Positions 20,100 to 28,640 of a DNA stretch of 64,000 bases are shown piece after piece (position 1 is the stretch's first letter; the number at the start of each line of letters is the position of its first letter). The stretch covers positions 744,001 to 808,000 of the forward strand of contig CBDEFQ010000006.1 in NCBI GenBank assembly GCA_965237485.1, given 5' to 3'. The notes below the pieces were generated by a model. That model saw only the letters and a list, made by a program, of their open reading frames with translations, did no database searches and was not told the DNA's origin. The stretch is from JAAELZ01 sp965237485. Its GTDB lineage: Bacteria; Pseudomonadota; Gammaproteobacteria; Arenicellales; Poriferihabitantaceae. The position numbers and the translations under genes were made by a program.

Positions 20100-20438
20100 A
20101 TGACCGCAAATGCTTGCATGCATTGCTATGATCCAATTTGTTTGATTGGCTGCCCTACCGGAGCGGTCCATCGCGCACCCGATGGCGTGGTACAAATCAA
20201 CGATAAAACCTGTATAGGTTGTTCCAGTTGCGCGAATTCATGTCCTTACGAAAACATTCGTATGGTGAAAACCCGTAGTACCAGCGGCGCTATATTGAAA
20301 GACAGTGAAACCTCGAAGCCTGTACTAAAAGCAACTAAATGTGATTTGTGCTCAGATCAAATAGGGGGCCCGGCCTGCGAAAGAGCCTGCCCACATGATG
20401 CCTTAGTCAGGCTCGATTTATCTACTCTCAATCAGTAG
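20100..20438 (+). pseudogene. C-terminal part of a multi-[4Fe-4S] ferredoxin protein
   Basis: Only about 112 residues remain, and an ATG lies exactly at the IS border (20100). Three Cys motifs are visible: CMHCYDPICLIGCP, CIGCSSCANSCP and CDLC...CERACP. That makes 12 cysteines, and DmsB/NapG-type electron-transfer subunits usually have 16. The N-terminal part was removed by the rve-type IS. The gene is followed after 10 bases by the membrane cytochrome gene, so it was the electron-input part of the same module. It may have been part of a larger fusion enzyme. A short product could be made but would probably lack its partner domain. Confidence 0.75.
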
Positions 20439-20448
20439 CGTTTACCGC

Positions 20449-21273
20449 ATGCGACCTAAACTTAAGCGCAGGCATCTTCGCAACAGCCTAATTACTGCGG
20501 CTGTTGTAGCACTCGTTTGGTTAAGTGTTCGAATAGTTGAACTGGATTTACAAAACTCTGCTTACACCTCTGGTTGGGTATTAATAGCGTGCATTACGTT
20601 GTTAATGGCATATCAAATACGCAAAAAAATTCGCACCTTGCCCATCGGCTCTAATGCAGCTTGGTTACAGTTGCATTTATACGTTGGAGTGTTGACTATC
20701 ATTGTTTTTAGTCTTCACATTGATTGGTCACTGCCTAGAACTCAACTTGGCTTGATGCTTACTACATTCTTTTTAGGTACAGCAATCACTGGCATCCTTG
20801 GCATTTTTTTGTCTAGACTATACGCAAAACGGCTCCGTCATTTATCCGAGGAAATAATTTTCGAACGCATTCCGTATCACAGAAACACCCTAAAAGAAAA
20901 AGCACAGGCGCTGGTGCTTGAAGCGGCTGAGAAAACTGGCTCTTCAGGCATACTTAATTTGTATGAGCAATCCTTTGCCGTTTATTTTTCAGGCCCCTCG
21001 CACCGTGTAGCCCATTTGTTAGGATCAAGTTACCACCTCGAAGCAATGCGTTCGCAAATCAGAAATCACCAGCGTTTCTTAAACGACCAAGAGGTTGAAT
21101 ATGCGGGCAAATTGCTTTCCCTGGTATTACAAAAAGATGAACTCGACAGCCACCACTCCTTGCAAGGGGTTTTAAAACATTGGCTGTTTATACACGTACC
21201 GCTTGCAGTCGCTTTGCTACCCGTCATTCTTATTCATATCGTTAGCTCCTACGCCTATAGGAGTAGTTTATGA
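20449..21273 (+). CDS. Diheme cytochrome b-like membrane protein
   Basis: This 274-residue protein has about five membrane helices (near residues 12-30, 41-57, 72-90, 102-122 and 244-267). Two helices carry His pairs spaced 14 residues apart: H76/H90 and H249/H263. That spacing across two helices is the classic pattern for two b hemes. A soluble loop (about 125-240) lies between helices four and five. I recognise no named family. It overlaps the decaheme cytochrome gene by 4 bases (ATGA-type), which implies translational coupling. It probably passes electrons between the quinone pool or a cytoplasmic ferredoxin and periplasmic hemes. Confidence 0.75.
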   Translation: MRPKLKRRHLRNSLITAAVVALVWLSVRIVELDLQNSAYTSGWVLIACITLLMAYQIRKKIRTLPIGSNAAWLQLHLYVGVLTIIVFSLHIDWSLPRTQLGLMLTTFFLGTAITGILGIFLSRLYAKRLRHLSEEIIFERIPYHRNTLKEKAQALVLEAAEKTGSSGILNLYEQSFAVYFSGPSHRVAHLLGSSYHLEAMRSQIRNHQRFLNDQEVEYAGKLLSLVLQKDELDSHHSLQGVLKHWLFIHVPLAVALLPVILIHIVSSYAYRSSL

Positions 21274-23507
21274 CAAAGAAGCTACTGCAAAAGTTTGGTA
21301 TACGAGACAGTCAATACGAGCGCCCTACGCAAAAATGGGTATGCGGGCGTAGCACTGATGGACGACCATGCGAAAATGGCCCGAGTTTGAAGGGGTGCTG
21401 CATGCAACCCGATAAGCCCTGCCAACCTAGACTTAATGCCTATCACCGGCGTAAACGTATTACCTTAGGTGCCCTCGCGATTACGCTCGGCCTTTTAATG
21501 CTTTTATATCAACATGACGGGGGCAAAACTCTGTTCAATCCTGGAGATTTGAGTTCTGGACACGCTGGTCTACTGCGATGCGAAACCTGCCATAGCGGTG
21601 CTAGCGACTCCTTACGAGGTAAGCTTGGTCATGCGCTATCCCTGACCGGGTCAGATGACTCTGGCAAATGCCAGAATTGTCACAAAATACAAAAACGGCC
21701 ATTGCTGCCACATAACCAAGACTTGTTAGCAGCCACCGAGGCTACTATAAGACACCAAAATGGTAGTTCGTTACTTAAATTATCTAACGACATTTTTGGG
21801 GGCAACCAAACCAGCGACCTAATATATTGTGCTAGCTGCCACAGCGAGCACAAAAGTAGCGTTGAAGATTTAACTGTCATGTCCAACGACGAATGCCAAT
21901 CTTGCCACCAAACGCAATTTCATAGCTTAAAGAACGGCCACCCCGAGTTCGAGAACTTCCCTTATGCCAAAAGCACTCGTATAAAATTTGATCATGTATC
22001 GCACTTTAACAAGCATTTTAGCGATGAAGATGTCAGTGAATATGCGCCATTAGGTTGTAAACAATGTCATTTGCCTGATGCGACTGGTCAATGGATGGAA
22101 ACCACAAATTTTGAAGCGGCTTGCAGTAGTTGTCACTTAGACCAAATTCGCGGTGTGAACCGCGCGTCGAATAACGGAGTGGCCATGCTCTCGATTCCAG
22201 AGCTGGACATAGAGTCGCTTGAATTGGCAGGGTTCTATACAGGTGAATGGCCTAAAAGCGGAGCTAGTGACCTTTCGCCTTTGATGCAGCTATTGCTTCA
22301 AAGTGACCCACGCTATGCGGAAATTACCGCTGATTTGGGCAGTATTGATTTATTTGATCTAACTACCACAAATTACTGCCAACGCAAACGCGCCACTGAA
22401 TTGGTATGGCTGATAAAAGAATTGCTATACGATATATCAGAGGGAGGGGTCGCTGAATTACAATCACGATTACAAGCTGGTTTAGGACAACAATTGAGTT
22501 ACCAGGAAGTGGGAGCCGCCATTTCCGCGCTACCGGAAGAAGTTGTGTTGAGCACTTTTAACCGGTGGTTACCAACACTAAAGCTTGAAGTTGAGGCCTT
22601 TCGCTTTGGCGAAATTACGCTACGTAGCAACGAACAAATGCCAGCTGATGAAATGGCCCAATTCGAATTAGTAAAACAAGAATTGCTCGCAAAAGCTCAG
22701 CAACAAGCTGATGCATTGGCCGCTCAGAACAACCAAGATCCAGCGCAAGAGGATATTCTAGGTGAAGACATTCTGGGCGAGGATATTCTAGACGAAGGTG
22801 AGATATTGACAACTGGCGATGAGGATTTGATAGCTGAAGATGACATCTTATTAGACGATGACATCCTAGTCGAAGACTTGGATAGTAATTTTGATGGCAA
22901 CGAGGAAACTGAGCCGACTATGACGACTCAAGATCAAAACCCTTGGTTAGCTAATGGTGGCTGGTATCAAGATGAAAGTGTCATTCGATATCGTCCAGCC
23001 GTGCATGCGGATCCATTCCTAGAAACTTGGCTCACATTAACCGCGAGCGTAGATAATGCAATATCACAGCGCGTTTTTAGGTCCTTAAGTGATAAAAGTT
23101 CTGTTGGGACATGCATAAAGTGTCACAGCGTTGAGACTCCAACCGTGGTCAATGAGCAGATTGGCGAGCCTTCCGCTCTCATTAACTGGCATAGTTTTAA
23201 ACCTGATGCGCAATTAAACGGTTTTACTCGTTATTCACACACCTCGCATTTTACTCTAATGAACGATAAAGGATGTAGTACTTGCCATGTACTAAATAGC
23301 GAAGCGGAGTATATGGAATCTTATGACGACACCAGGCCAGAGGATTTCCATAGCAATTTTACACCGATATCCAAAGAAACCTGCGCCAGTTGCCACCAAG
23401 AAGACCGCGCACCCGATAACTGCCTAACATGCCATAACTATCATATTGGCAAGATATTCTCTCCTATTGATTCTATTGAGGACGCGCTCATCCCTAGTGC
23501 AGAATAA
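21270..23507 (+). CDS. Membrane-anchored decaheme c-type cytochrome
   Basis: This 745-residue protein has ten CXXCH heme sites: CETCH (from residue 104), CQNCH (134), CASCH (187), CQSCH (209), CKQCH, CSSCH, then CIKCH, CSTCH, CASCH and CLTCH near the C-terminus. They form a six-heme and a four-heme cluster. A cytoplasmic N-terminus of about 63 residues with five cysteines (25, 34, 43, 44, 51) precedes one membrane anchor (64-80). Between the heme clusters lie a helical segment and an acidic linker with repeats of EDILGEDILGEDIL type around residues 493-540. It is probably a periplasmic electron wire fed by the cytochrome b next to it. The donor and acceptor are unknown. Confidence 0.85.
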   Translation: MTKKLLQKFGIRDSQYERPTQKWVCGRSTDGRPCENGPSLKGCCMQPDKPCQPRLNAYHRRKRITLGALAITLGLLMLLYQHDGGKTLFNPGDLSSGHAGLLRCETCHSGASDSLRGKLGHALSLTGSDDSGKCQNCHKIQKRPLLPHNQDLLAATEATIRHQNGSSLLKLSNDIFGGNQTSDLIYCASCHSEHKSSVEDLTVMSNDECQSCHQTQFHSLKNGHPEFENFPYAKSTRIKFDHVSHFNKHFSDEDVSEYAPLGCKQCHLPDATGQWMETTNFEAACSSCHLDQIRGVNRASNNGVAMLSIPELDIESLELAGFYTGEWPKSGASDLSPLMQLLLQSDPRYAEITADLGSIDLFDLTTTNYCQRKRATELVWLIKELLYDISEGGVAELQSRLQAGLGQQLSYQEVGAAISALPEEVVLSTFNRWLPTLKLEVEAFRFGEITLRSNEQMPADEMAQFELVKQELLAKAQQQADALAAQNNQDPAQEDILGEDILGEDILDEGEILTTGDEDLIAEDDILLDDDILVEDLDSNFDGNEETEPTMTTQDQNPWLANGGWYQDESVIRYRPAVHADPFLETWLTLTASVDNAISQRVFRSLSDKSSVGTCIKCHSVETPTVVNEQIGEPSALINWHSFKPDAQLNGFTRYSHTSHFTLMNDKGCSTCHVLNSEAEYMESYDDTRPEDFHSNFTPISKETCASCHQEDRAPDNCLTCHNYHIGKIFSPIDSIEDALIPSAE

Positions 23508-23650
23508 TCATTGCCAAATACCGTGATTAATATAGCTTCCTTACTCGCCCGGGAGTTTTACATAATCGCAGCACAACAATGAATAGCCGCCGAAAATATT
23601 GAGAAACTTCGCTCTACAGCGACAATAAAAAACAAGCCTGTGCTCGAAAT

Positions 23651-25393
23651 TTAAAGCTTAGAAAACAATATTTCTAGCGCCTTAAACGCTTTTGTGCCCA
23701 AGGTGCCGGTTAAATCCACTGATAAGGCATTATCAAAAAAGTATTCCATGTCTAAATCGATGCCAATAGCCGCAATATCAAAATCTCGGTGCCTATTCCA
23801 CTCGTCAACCACCCGTGAAAGATGTTGATGTAAATAGGCTTCACTATTTTGCTGACTAGTCGCGCTGTCCATTGGCGCACCATCAGAAATCATTACCACG
23901 CATTTTCTAGACTCGTTTCTTGCGCTTAAGCGCTCGCACGCCCACTGCATGGCTTCTCCGTCTAAACCTTCACGGTAGTGTGAAGTGTGCAGCATTGAAG
24001 CAACACTTAAACGCGACCGTCGCCAAGAAGTATCGGCGTCTTTATATATAATATGTAGACGATCATTTAGGCGACCAGGGTGTTCAGGCGAACCCGCTTT
24101 TTTCCACGCTTTGAGCGATTTACCACCACTCCACCCGTCAGTTGAAAACCCTAATATCTCTGTCTTTACGCCGGCTAGTTCCAAAGCGCGGGTATAGATG
24201 TCCACCAGCACGGCCACTGTTTCATAGCGTTGTTGCTTCATCGAACCGGAAGTGTCGACCAAGAAAGTCAGTACGGTGTCGCAATGTGGGGCACTCTTTT
24301 CTTTTTTAAACACACGGTGATTAGCTGGATTGGATACCAACTGGCTTAATCGCCTACCATCAATAAATCCCTCATCTTCACCAAAGTCCCACCCCGCTAA
24401 GTGAGAAATAGCAAAAATACGTTGTAGGCGTTGTGCAAGACGCGGCACGCTGATGGCTTGAGCACGTATTAAACTATCCAATTGACGTCGCAATGTTTCG
24501 CGCTGCGTAATCCGATACATATCTGCCCCGCGGACTTCGCGATCAAAATCTGTTGTGAAAACTTCATACAATTCGCCAAATACGTCGCTTACTGCAAAAC
24601 CTCCTTCTCCCACCCCACCGCCATCGCGGTAACGATCATCACTATCATCTGAAGGAGGCATAGGCAAACGGATGCGGGTAATAACAGCCTTACTATCGTC
24701 AGTAGTGCCTTCAATGTTGGCAGCTAGATCGCTGAGCGTCTTGGCGATATTTAGCGCATAAACACTATAGGCCTCCTGGTCTGCAAGGTGCTCTCTTAAC
24801 TTGAGTAAATCTCTACCGATTAGTGGTGCTAAAAGAAAACGCGCGTGCTCTAAAGCACCCTCAACTTCGGTGTCAGTCACGGATTGAATAAGTCGTGAAC
24901 GAACAATATGCGTAACACCATATATCAGTTCACCCAATTCATTTTCCAGCAGCCCATCGGTGCGGCACTGCCAACACCAAGCTTCGAAGGCCGTTTGCAT
25001 ATTTTGGCGTACGCCTGCATAAATTACGGGCACCAGCGCTTCAGTCCGAAGCTGCTCAAGCGTATCAAAAACTAAACGTGCGATTTGCTCATCAGGTAAC
25101 TTAGCGCGGTGCAGAGGTTGGTCTGAAAAAGATAAGCGCAAGGCCATCCCATCGGTCACGCCTCTAACTTTAAGCAATTGGTCTGTTGCAGAATTAACGC
25201 TCAAATGTGGCGTGAAAAAATTAATTGGCTTGCCATTAGAAAACAAACGCTGTTGGCGATATTCGGCGTTGCGCCGGCCCGCAATCGCGCGCACCGAGGC
25301 CGCACAATGTCGCTCAAGCCTTCTGCGTCTTAAATGTTCGCTGATTGCAGTCATTTGTGAATCGACTTCACGACATTTAGGCCGTTTCGTCAC
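23651..25393 (-). CDS. cobT: CobT-like VWA-domain protein
   Basis: This 580-residue protein has the CobT layout: a helical N-terminal region, a short acidic/glycine linker (about 246-266, SDDSDDRYRDGGGVGEGG), and a C-terminal von Willebrand A domain with MIDAS motif DTSGS at residues 380-384. CobT and CobS form the AAA+ chaperone part of aerobic cobaltochelatase. No cobN or other cobalamin gene is in the window. Its start overlaps the 3' end of cobS by 17 bases, so the two are coupled. It may serve a chelatase encoded elsewhere or another metalloenzyme. Confidence 0.85.
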   Translation of the reverse strand: MTKRPKCREVDSQMTAISEHLRRRRLERHCAASVRAIAGRRNAEYRQQRLFSNGKPINFFTPHLSVNSATDQLLKVRGVTDGMALRLSFSDQPLHRAKLPDEQIARLVFDTLEQLRTEALVPVIYAGVRQNMQTAFEAWCWQCRTDGLLENELGELIYGVTHIVRSRLIQSVTDTEVEGALEHARFLLAPLIGRDLLKLREHLADQEAYSVYALNIAKTLSDLAANIEGTTDDSKAVITRIRLPMPPSDDSDDRYRDGGGVGEGGFAVSDVFGELYEVFTTDFDREVRGADMYRITQRETLRRQLDSLIRAQAISVPRLAQRLQRIFAISHLAGWDFGEDEGFIDGRRLSQLVSNPANHRVFKKEKSAPHCDTVLTFLVDTSGSMKQQRYETVAVLVDIYTRALELAGVKTEILGFSTDGWSGGKSLKAWKKAGSPEHPGRLNDRLHIIYKDADTSWRRSRLSVASMLHTSHYREGLDGEAMQWACERLSARNESRKCVVMISDGAPMDSATSQQNSEAYLHQHLSRVVDEWNRHRDFDIAAIGIDLDMEYFFDNALSVDLTGTLGTKAFKALEILFSKL

Positions 25394-26354
25394 CTGCGAT
25401 CGATTCTTCTAACTCGGTACCAAACGCACGTTGATAATATTCGGCAATTAGGGAACGCTCTGCGTCGTCGCATTTATTTAGGAAAGACAAACGAAAGGCA
25501 TAGGCAACGTCGTCAAATATCTCAACGTTTTCAGCCCAGGTTATCACCGTGCGCGGCGACATTACGGTAGATATATCCCCCGCTTCGAAGGCTTTTCTAG
25601 TTAGGTTCGCCAAGCCCACCATAGATTTCACTAAATCACGGTTATCTTTTACCGAATCAACCTGCGCCATGACGATGTCCATTTCTTCATCATCTGGTAA
25701 ATAATTCAAGGTCGCTACAATGTTCCAACGATCTATCTGGGCTTGATTAAGCACTTGTGAGCCACTGTATAGGCCATTTAGGTTTCCTAAACCAACTGTA
25801 TTAGCGGTTGCGAATAGCCTGAAACCCACATGCGGGCGAATCACACGATTTTGATCTAGTAGCGTGAATTTGCCATCGCGTTCTAGAATACGCTGAATGA
25901 CAAACATGACGTCCGGCCGCCCAGCATCAAATTCGTCAAAAATAAGTGCGACTGGTCGCTGTAAGGCCCAGGGCACGATACCTTCCTGAAATTGTGTAAC
26001 TTGCTTACCATCTTTAAGTGAAATTACGTCACGGCCCACAAGATCTAATCGGCTGATATGACCGTCCAAATTGACCCGGATACAAGGCCAATTAAGACGT
26101 GCAGCAATCTGCTCGATATGCGTAGATTTGCCCGTACCGTGAAAGCCCTGCACCATTACCCGGCGGTCTTTTGCAAAGCCCGCGAGAATGGCCAAGGTGA
26201 CCTCCTTGTTAAAGCGATACGAGGTGTCAATCTCAGGCACGTGATCGTCACGAGCACTAAACGCAGGAACCATTAAATCGGAGTCAATTTGGAATAATTC
26301 CCGAACACCAACTTGGATATCAGGCGACAAGCAATCGAGTGGAATTTCAGACAT
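25377..26354 (-). CDS. cobS: CobS-like AAA+ ATPase
   Basis: This 325-residue MoxR-type AAA+ protein is very close to CobS in layout. It starts PLDCLSPDIQVGVRELFQID and has Walker A GFHGTGKST (residues 70-78), Walker B ALIFDEFDAG (136-145) and the sensor segment LFATANTVGLGN. CobS hydrolyses ATP to drive CobT-assisted metal insertion. The cobS-cobT order and overlap are the common arrangement. It is intact. Confidence 0.9.
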   Translation of the reverse strand: MSEIPLDCLSPDIQVGVRELFQIDSDLMVPAFSARDDHVPEIDTSYRFNKEVTLAILAGFAKDRRVMVQGFHGTGKSTHIEQIAARLNWPCIRVNLDGHISRLDLVGRDVISLKDGKQVTQFQEGIVPWALQRPVALIFDEFDAGRPDVMFVIQRILERDGKFTLLDQNRVIRPHVGFRLFATANTVGLGNLNGLYSGSQVLNQAQIDRWNIVATLNYLPDDEEMDIVMAQVDSVKDNRDLVKSMVGLANLTRKAFEAGDISTVMSPRTVITWAENVEIFDDVAYAFRLSFLNKCDDAERSLIAEYYQRAFGTELEESIAGDETA

Positions 26355-26395
26355 CAGACAAATAGGGTAAAAGTGAATAGCAACGCTGACCAGGG

Positions 26396-26427
26396 CGCTA
26401 GATAAACACGATTCTAGCGTTTTTTTG
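26396..26427 (+). terminator. Strong plus-strand hairpin-T terminator
   Basis: The arms CGCTAGA and TCTAGCG (perfect 7-bp stem) are followed by eight T's on the plus strand. Both flanking genes read minus, so it does not end either of them. It may block antisense transcription or be a leftover of a lost plus-strand gene. Confidence 0.6.
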
Positions 26428-26494
26428 TGATCGGTTGGCGAATACCTTATTAAGAGTATCTATTTCGGTATAAAGGACTTATGGGCAGAAAAAA

Positions 26495-27363
26495 CTAAGC
26501 GCGGTCTAACACCCGTTGACGGTAGGCAACGTATAAGCCACTAGCACCAATCAATGCCGCTCCAATATATTGATGCGCTGGAATACGCTCGGCGAACATA
26601 ACAAAACCAATAAAAATGGCCCAAGGTAATACAAGGTAATTAAATGGTTGCAAAGTAACTGCTGGTGCCCATTTCAGCGCTTGGATATTGCATAAATGAC
26701 TAAACACACTGCAAAAACATAAAGCTACCAACCACCCTATTGCCTCATCCGGCACCGGTTGCCAATTAATCAAAGCTAATGGAATGCTCACTACTAAACC
26801 GACTAAACCAGTATATAACAATGTAGATTCTGAGCTATCAGTTCGGGCGGCCTTACGGGTTAATAAATTATAAAAAGCAAACATAAACGCACAGGCCAAG
26901 GCCATCAGGCTATATCGATTAAAGGTAACCGATCCCGGGGAGATAATGAAAACCGTACCAATAAAACCCACGCAAACCGCAATCCACCTCCGCCAACCTA
27001 CCTGCTCACCCAATATCCATGGAGATAAAGCAGTAATGATGAGGGGGAAAGTTACCATAATAGTATGAATTTCACCTAAACCAATACTTTTAAGACGTAG
27101 GCAAATAAAAACACTTCAAATACTAACAACAAGCCGCGGGTAATCTGTAAGGGCACATTATGCACTCGCAATACTTCAGTGATTGGCTTGCTACGCGTGG
27201 CCCACCAATAGGCAAAAGCGCAAAAGGCAACATAGCGAAAGAAAATGAAAACACTCAGCGGCACGGTTATGCCCAATTGCTTGGTCATCGCATCTTGCGA
27301 AGCAAACAAGAAGGTGGCGAAGGTAACCAGCAATATGCCCTTATTGTGTTCCTGCATTGGCAT
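26495..27363 (-). pseudogene. EamA/DMT transporter, frameshifted in an A run
   Basis: The first part (27363-27076) and second part (27058-26495) form one ten-helix EamA permease. On the minus strand, TACGTCTTAAAAGTATTGG lacks one A. Adding one gives YVLKSIGLGEIHTIMV in frame with the rest. A one-base loss in a homopolymer could be real decay or a sequencing error. It is the last gene of the itaconate-type operon, so export or uptake of a pathway acid is possible but inferred. Confidence 0.8.
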
Positions 27364-27388
27364 AAAAGGTCTAGTAATCGAGAGACAA

Positions 27389-27865
27389 CTACGCCAAGAG
27401 CTTGCTTTCGGAGCTTAACACCCCGTCTGCATCGCAATATACAAAGGAGCCACGCTTAAACTCCACGCCACCAAAGCTGACATTCTCGCCTAAAACGCCC
27501 TCACCCTGCTTGCTGCTTTTTTTGGGCGACGTCCCTAAACAACGCACCCCCACATCCATGTTGTCAATCATTTCACTGTCGCGAATGTAGCCATTTATGA
27601 TGATTTCGGCCCAATCATTCATGCGCATAAATTCCGCCAACATATCACCAAGCACCGCAACACGGGTGGACGCCCCCGCGTCAACCACCATCACTCTTTT
27701 ATCACCAGGCATTTGTAGTTGAGCTTTGAGCAAGGCGTTGTCTTCAAAACACTTAACTGTTTGCACTGCCCCGTAGAACGCCTTGCGCTGGCCATATGAC
27801 TTAAATGGTAAGTTACAAAAACTAAGTTGCTCGTCGAAGTCGTCGACTAAATCTGCCGTTTTCAT
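27389..27865 (-). CDS. RraA-family protein
   Basis: This 158-residue protein starts MKTADLVDDFDEQLSFC and has VMVVDAGASTRVAVLGDMLA and IINGYIRDSE, the core of the RraA/HMG-aldolase fold. Family members either inhibit RNase E or act as class II 4-hydroxy-4-methyl-2-oxoglutarate or oxaloacetate aldolases/decarboxylases. GDMLAEF plus the Arg-Asp of IRD fit both. Its place in a branched dicarboxylate operon (ATGA overlap with ridA) slightly favours a metabolic role. Confidence 0.85.
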   Translation of the reverse strand: MKTADLVDDFDEQLSFCNLPFKSYGQRKAFYGAVQTVKCFEDNALLKAQLQMPGDKRVMVVDAGASTRVAVLGDMLAEFMRMNDWAEIIINGYIRDSEMIDNMDVGVRCLGTSPKKSSKQGEGVLGENVSFGGVEFKRGSFVYCDADGVLSSESKLLA

Positions 27866-28260
27866 TTTTTGGTGTCTAATGGTTTATACGCAGTGACTTC
27901 AATTTCCACTAAAATATCGACCAGAAACTCGCCGACTAAAGCTGATCTTGTAGGCGGTTCTTGTGGAAAATACTCAGAATACACGGCGTTAAAACCGGGA
28001 AAATCCTGTTTATTTTTAAGCCACACCATTGATTTAACCACGTCGCTTAGCTCGCATCCTGCCTGCTGTAGAATATCACTGATACCTTCAATGCAAGCCC
28101 GTGTCTGATCTTCGATATCACCATCGGTCATCACCTCGCCGTCTTTAAAGGGTAGCTGTCCGGTGACGAACACAAAATCTCCAACGCGAATGGCTCTAGA
28201 AAGCGAAAGAGTTCGACCACCCAACACCATTGGCTCACCAATTACTGTTTTTTCTGACAT
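27862..28260 (-). CDS. RidA/YjgF-family deaminase
   Basis: This 132-residue protein has the RidA features VFVTGQLPFKDGEV, DQTRACIEGISDILQQAG and the late PPTRSALVGEFL, where the Arg contacts the substrate carboxylate. RidA enzymes hydrolyse reactive imine/enamine intermediates. It starts 12 bases after the mmgE stop and overlaps the next gene by 4 bases, so it is part of the same operon. Confidence 0.88.
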   Translation of the reverse strand: MSEKTVIGEPMVLGGRTLSLSRAIRVGDFVFVTGQLPFKDGEVMTDGDIEDQTRACIEGISDILQQAGCELSDVVKSMVWLKNKQDFPGFNAVYSEYFPQEPPTRSALVGEFLVDILVEIEVTAYKPLDTKK

Positions 28261-28640
28261 GAGATTAGCTCTTCAATGTATTGTTTTTGCTATGTATTTA
28301 CTAAATATTTTTGAAGAATCACCACTTTCTGTCAGAGCCAACACTTCATCACATATTCGCAATGCTCGATCCTGCTGTAAACCACCATATTGGATCAAGT
28401 TAACTGCTTTAGCGCGCATTTCTACGTCATTTAGCGCAAACTCGGGGTCACCTTTACAATCTTTGCGCTCAGTGCTAAATACCTTACCGCTTTGTGTTGT
28501 TACTTTTACCCCACCGCCCCATGATCGTGGGTAGGCACTTGCAAAAGGATTCGCTACGCGTACTTTGGTATTTAGCCTTAATTGCGCAGTGCGCTCGCGC
28601 TGTTGCGCGGTAAACGAGCTTAGCGTTACTTCCCCATCTA

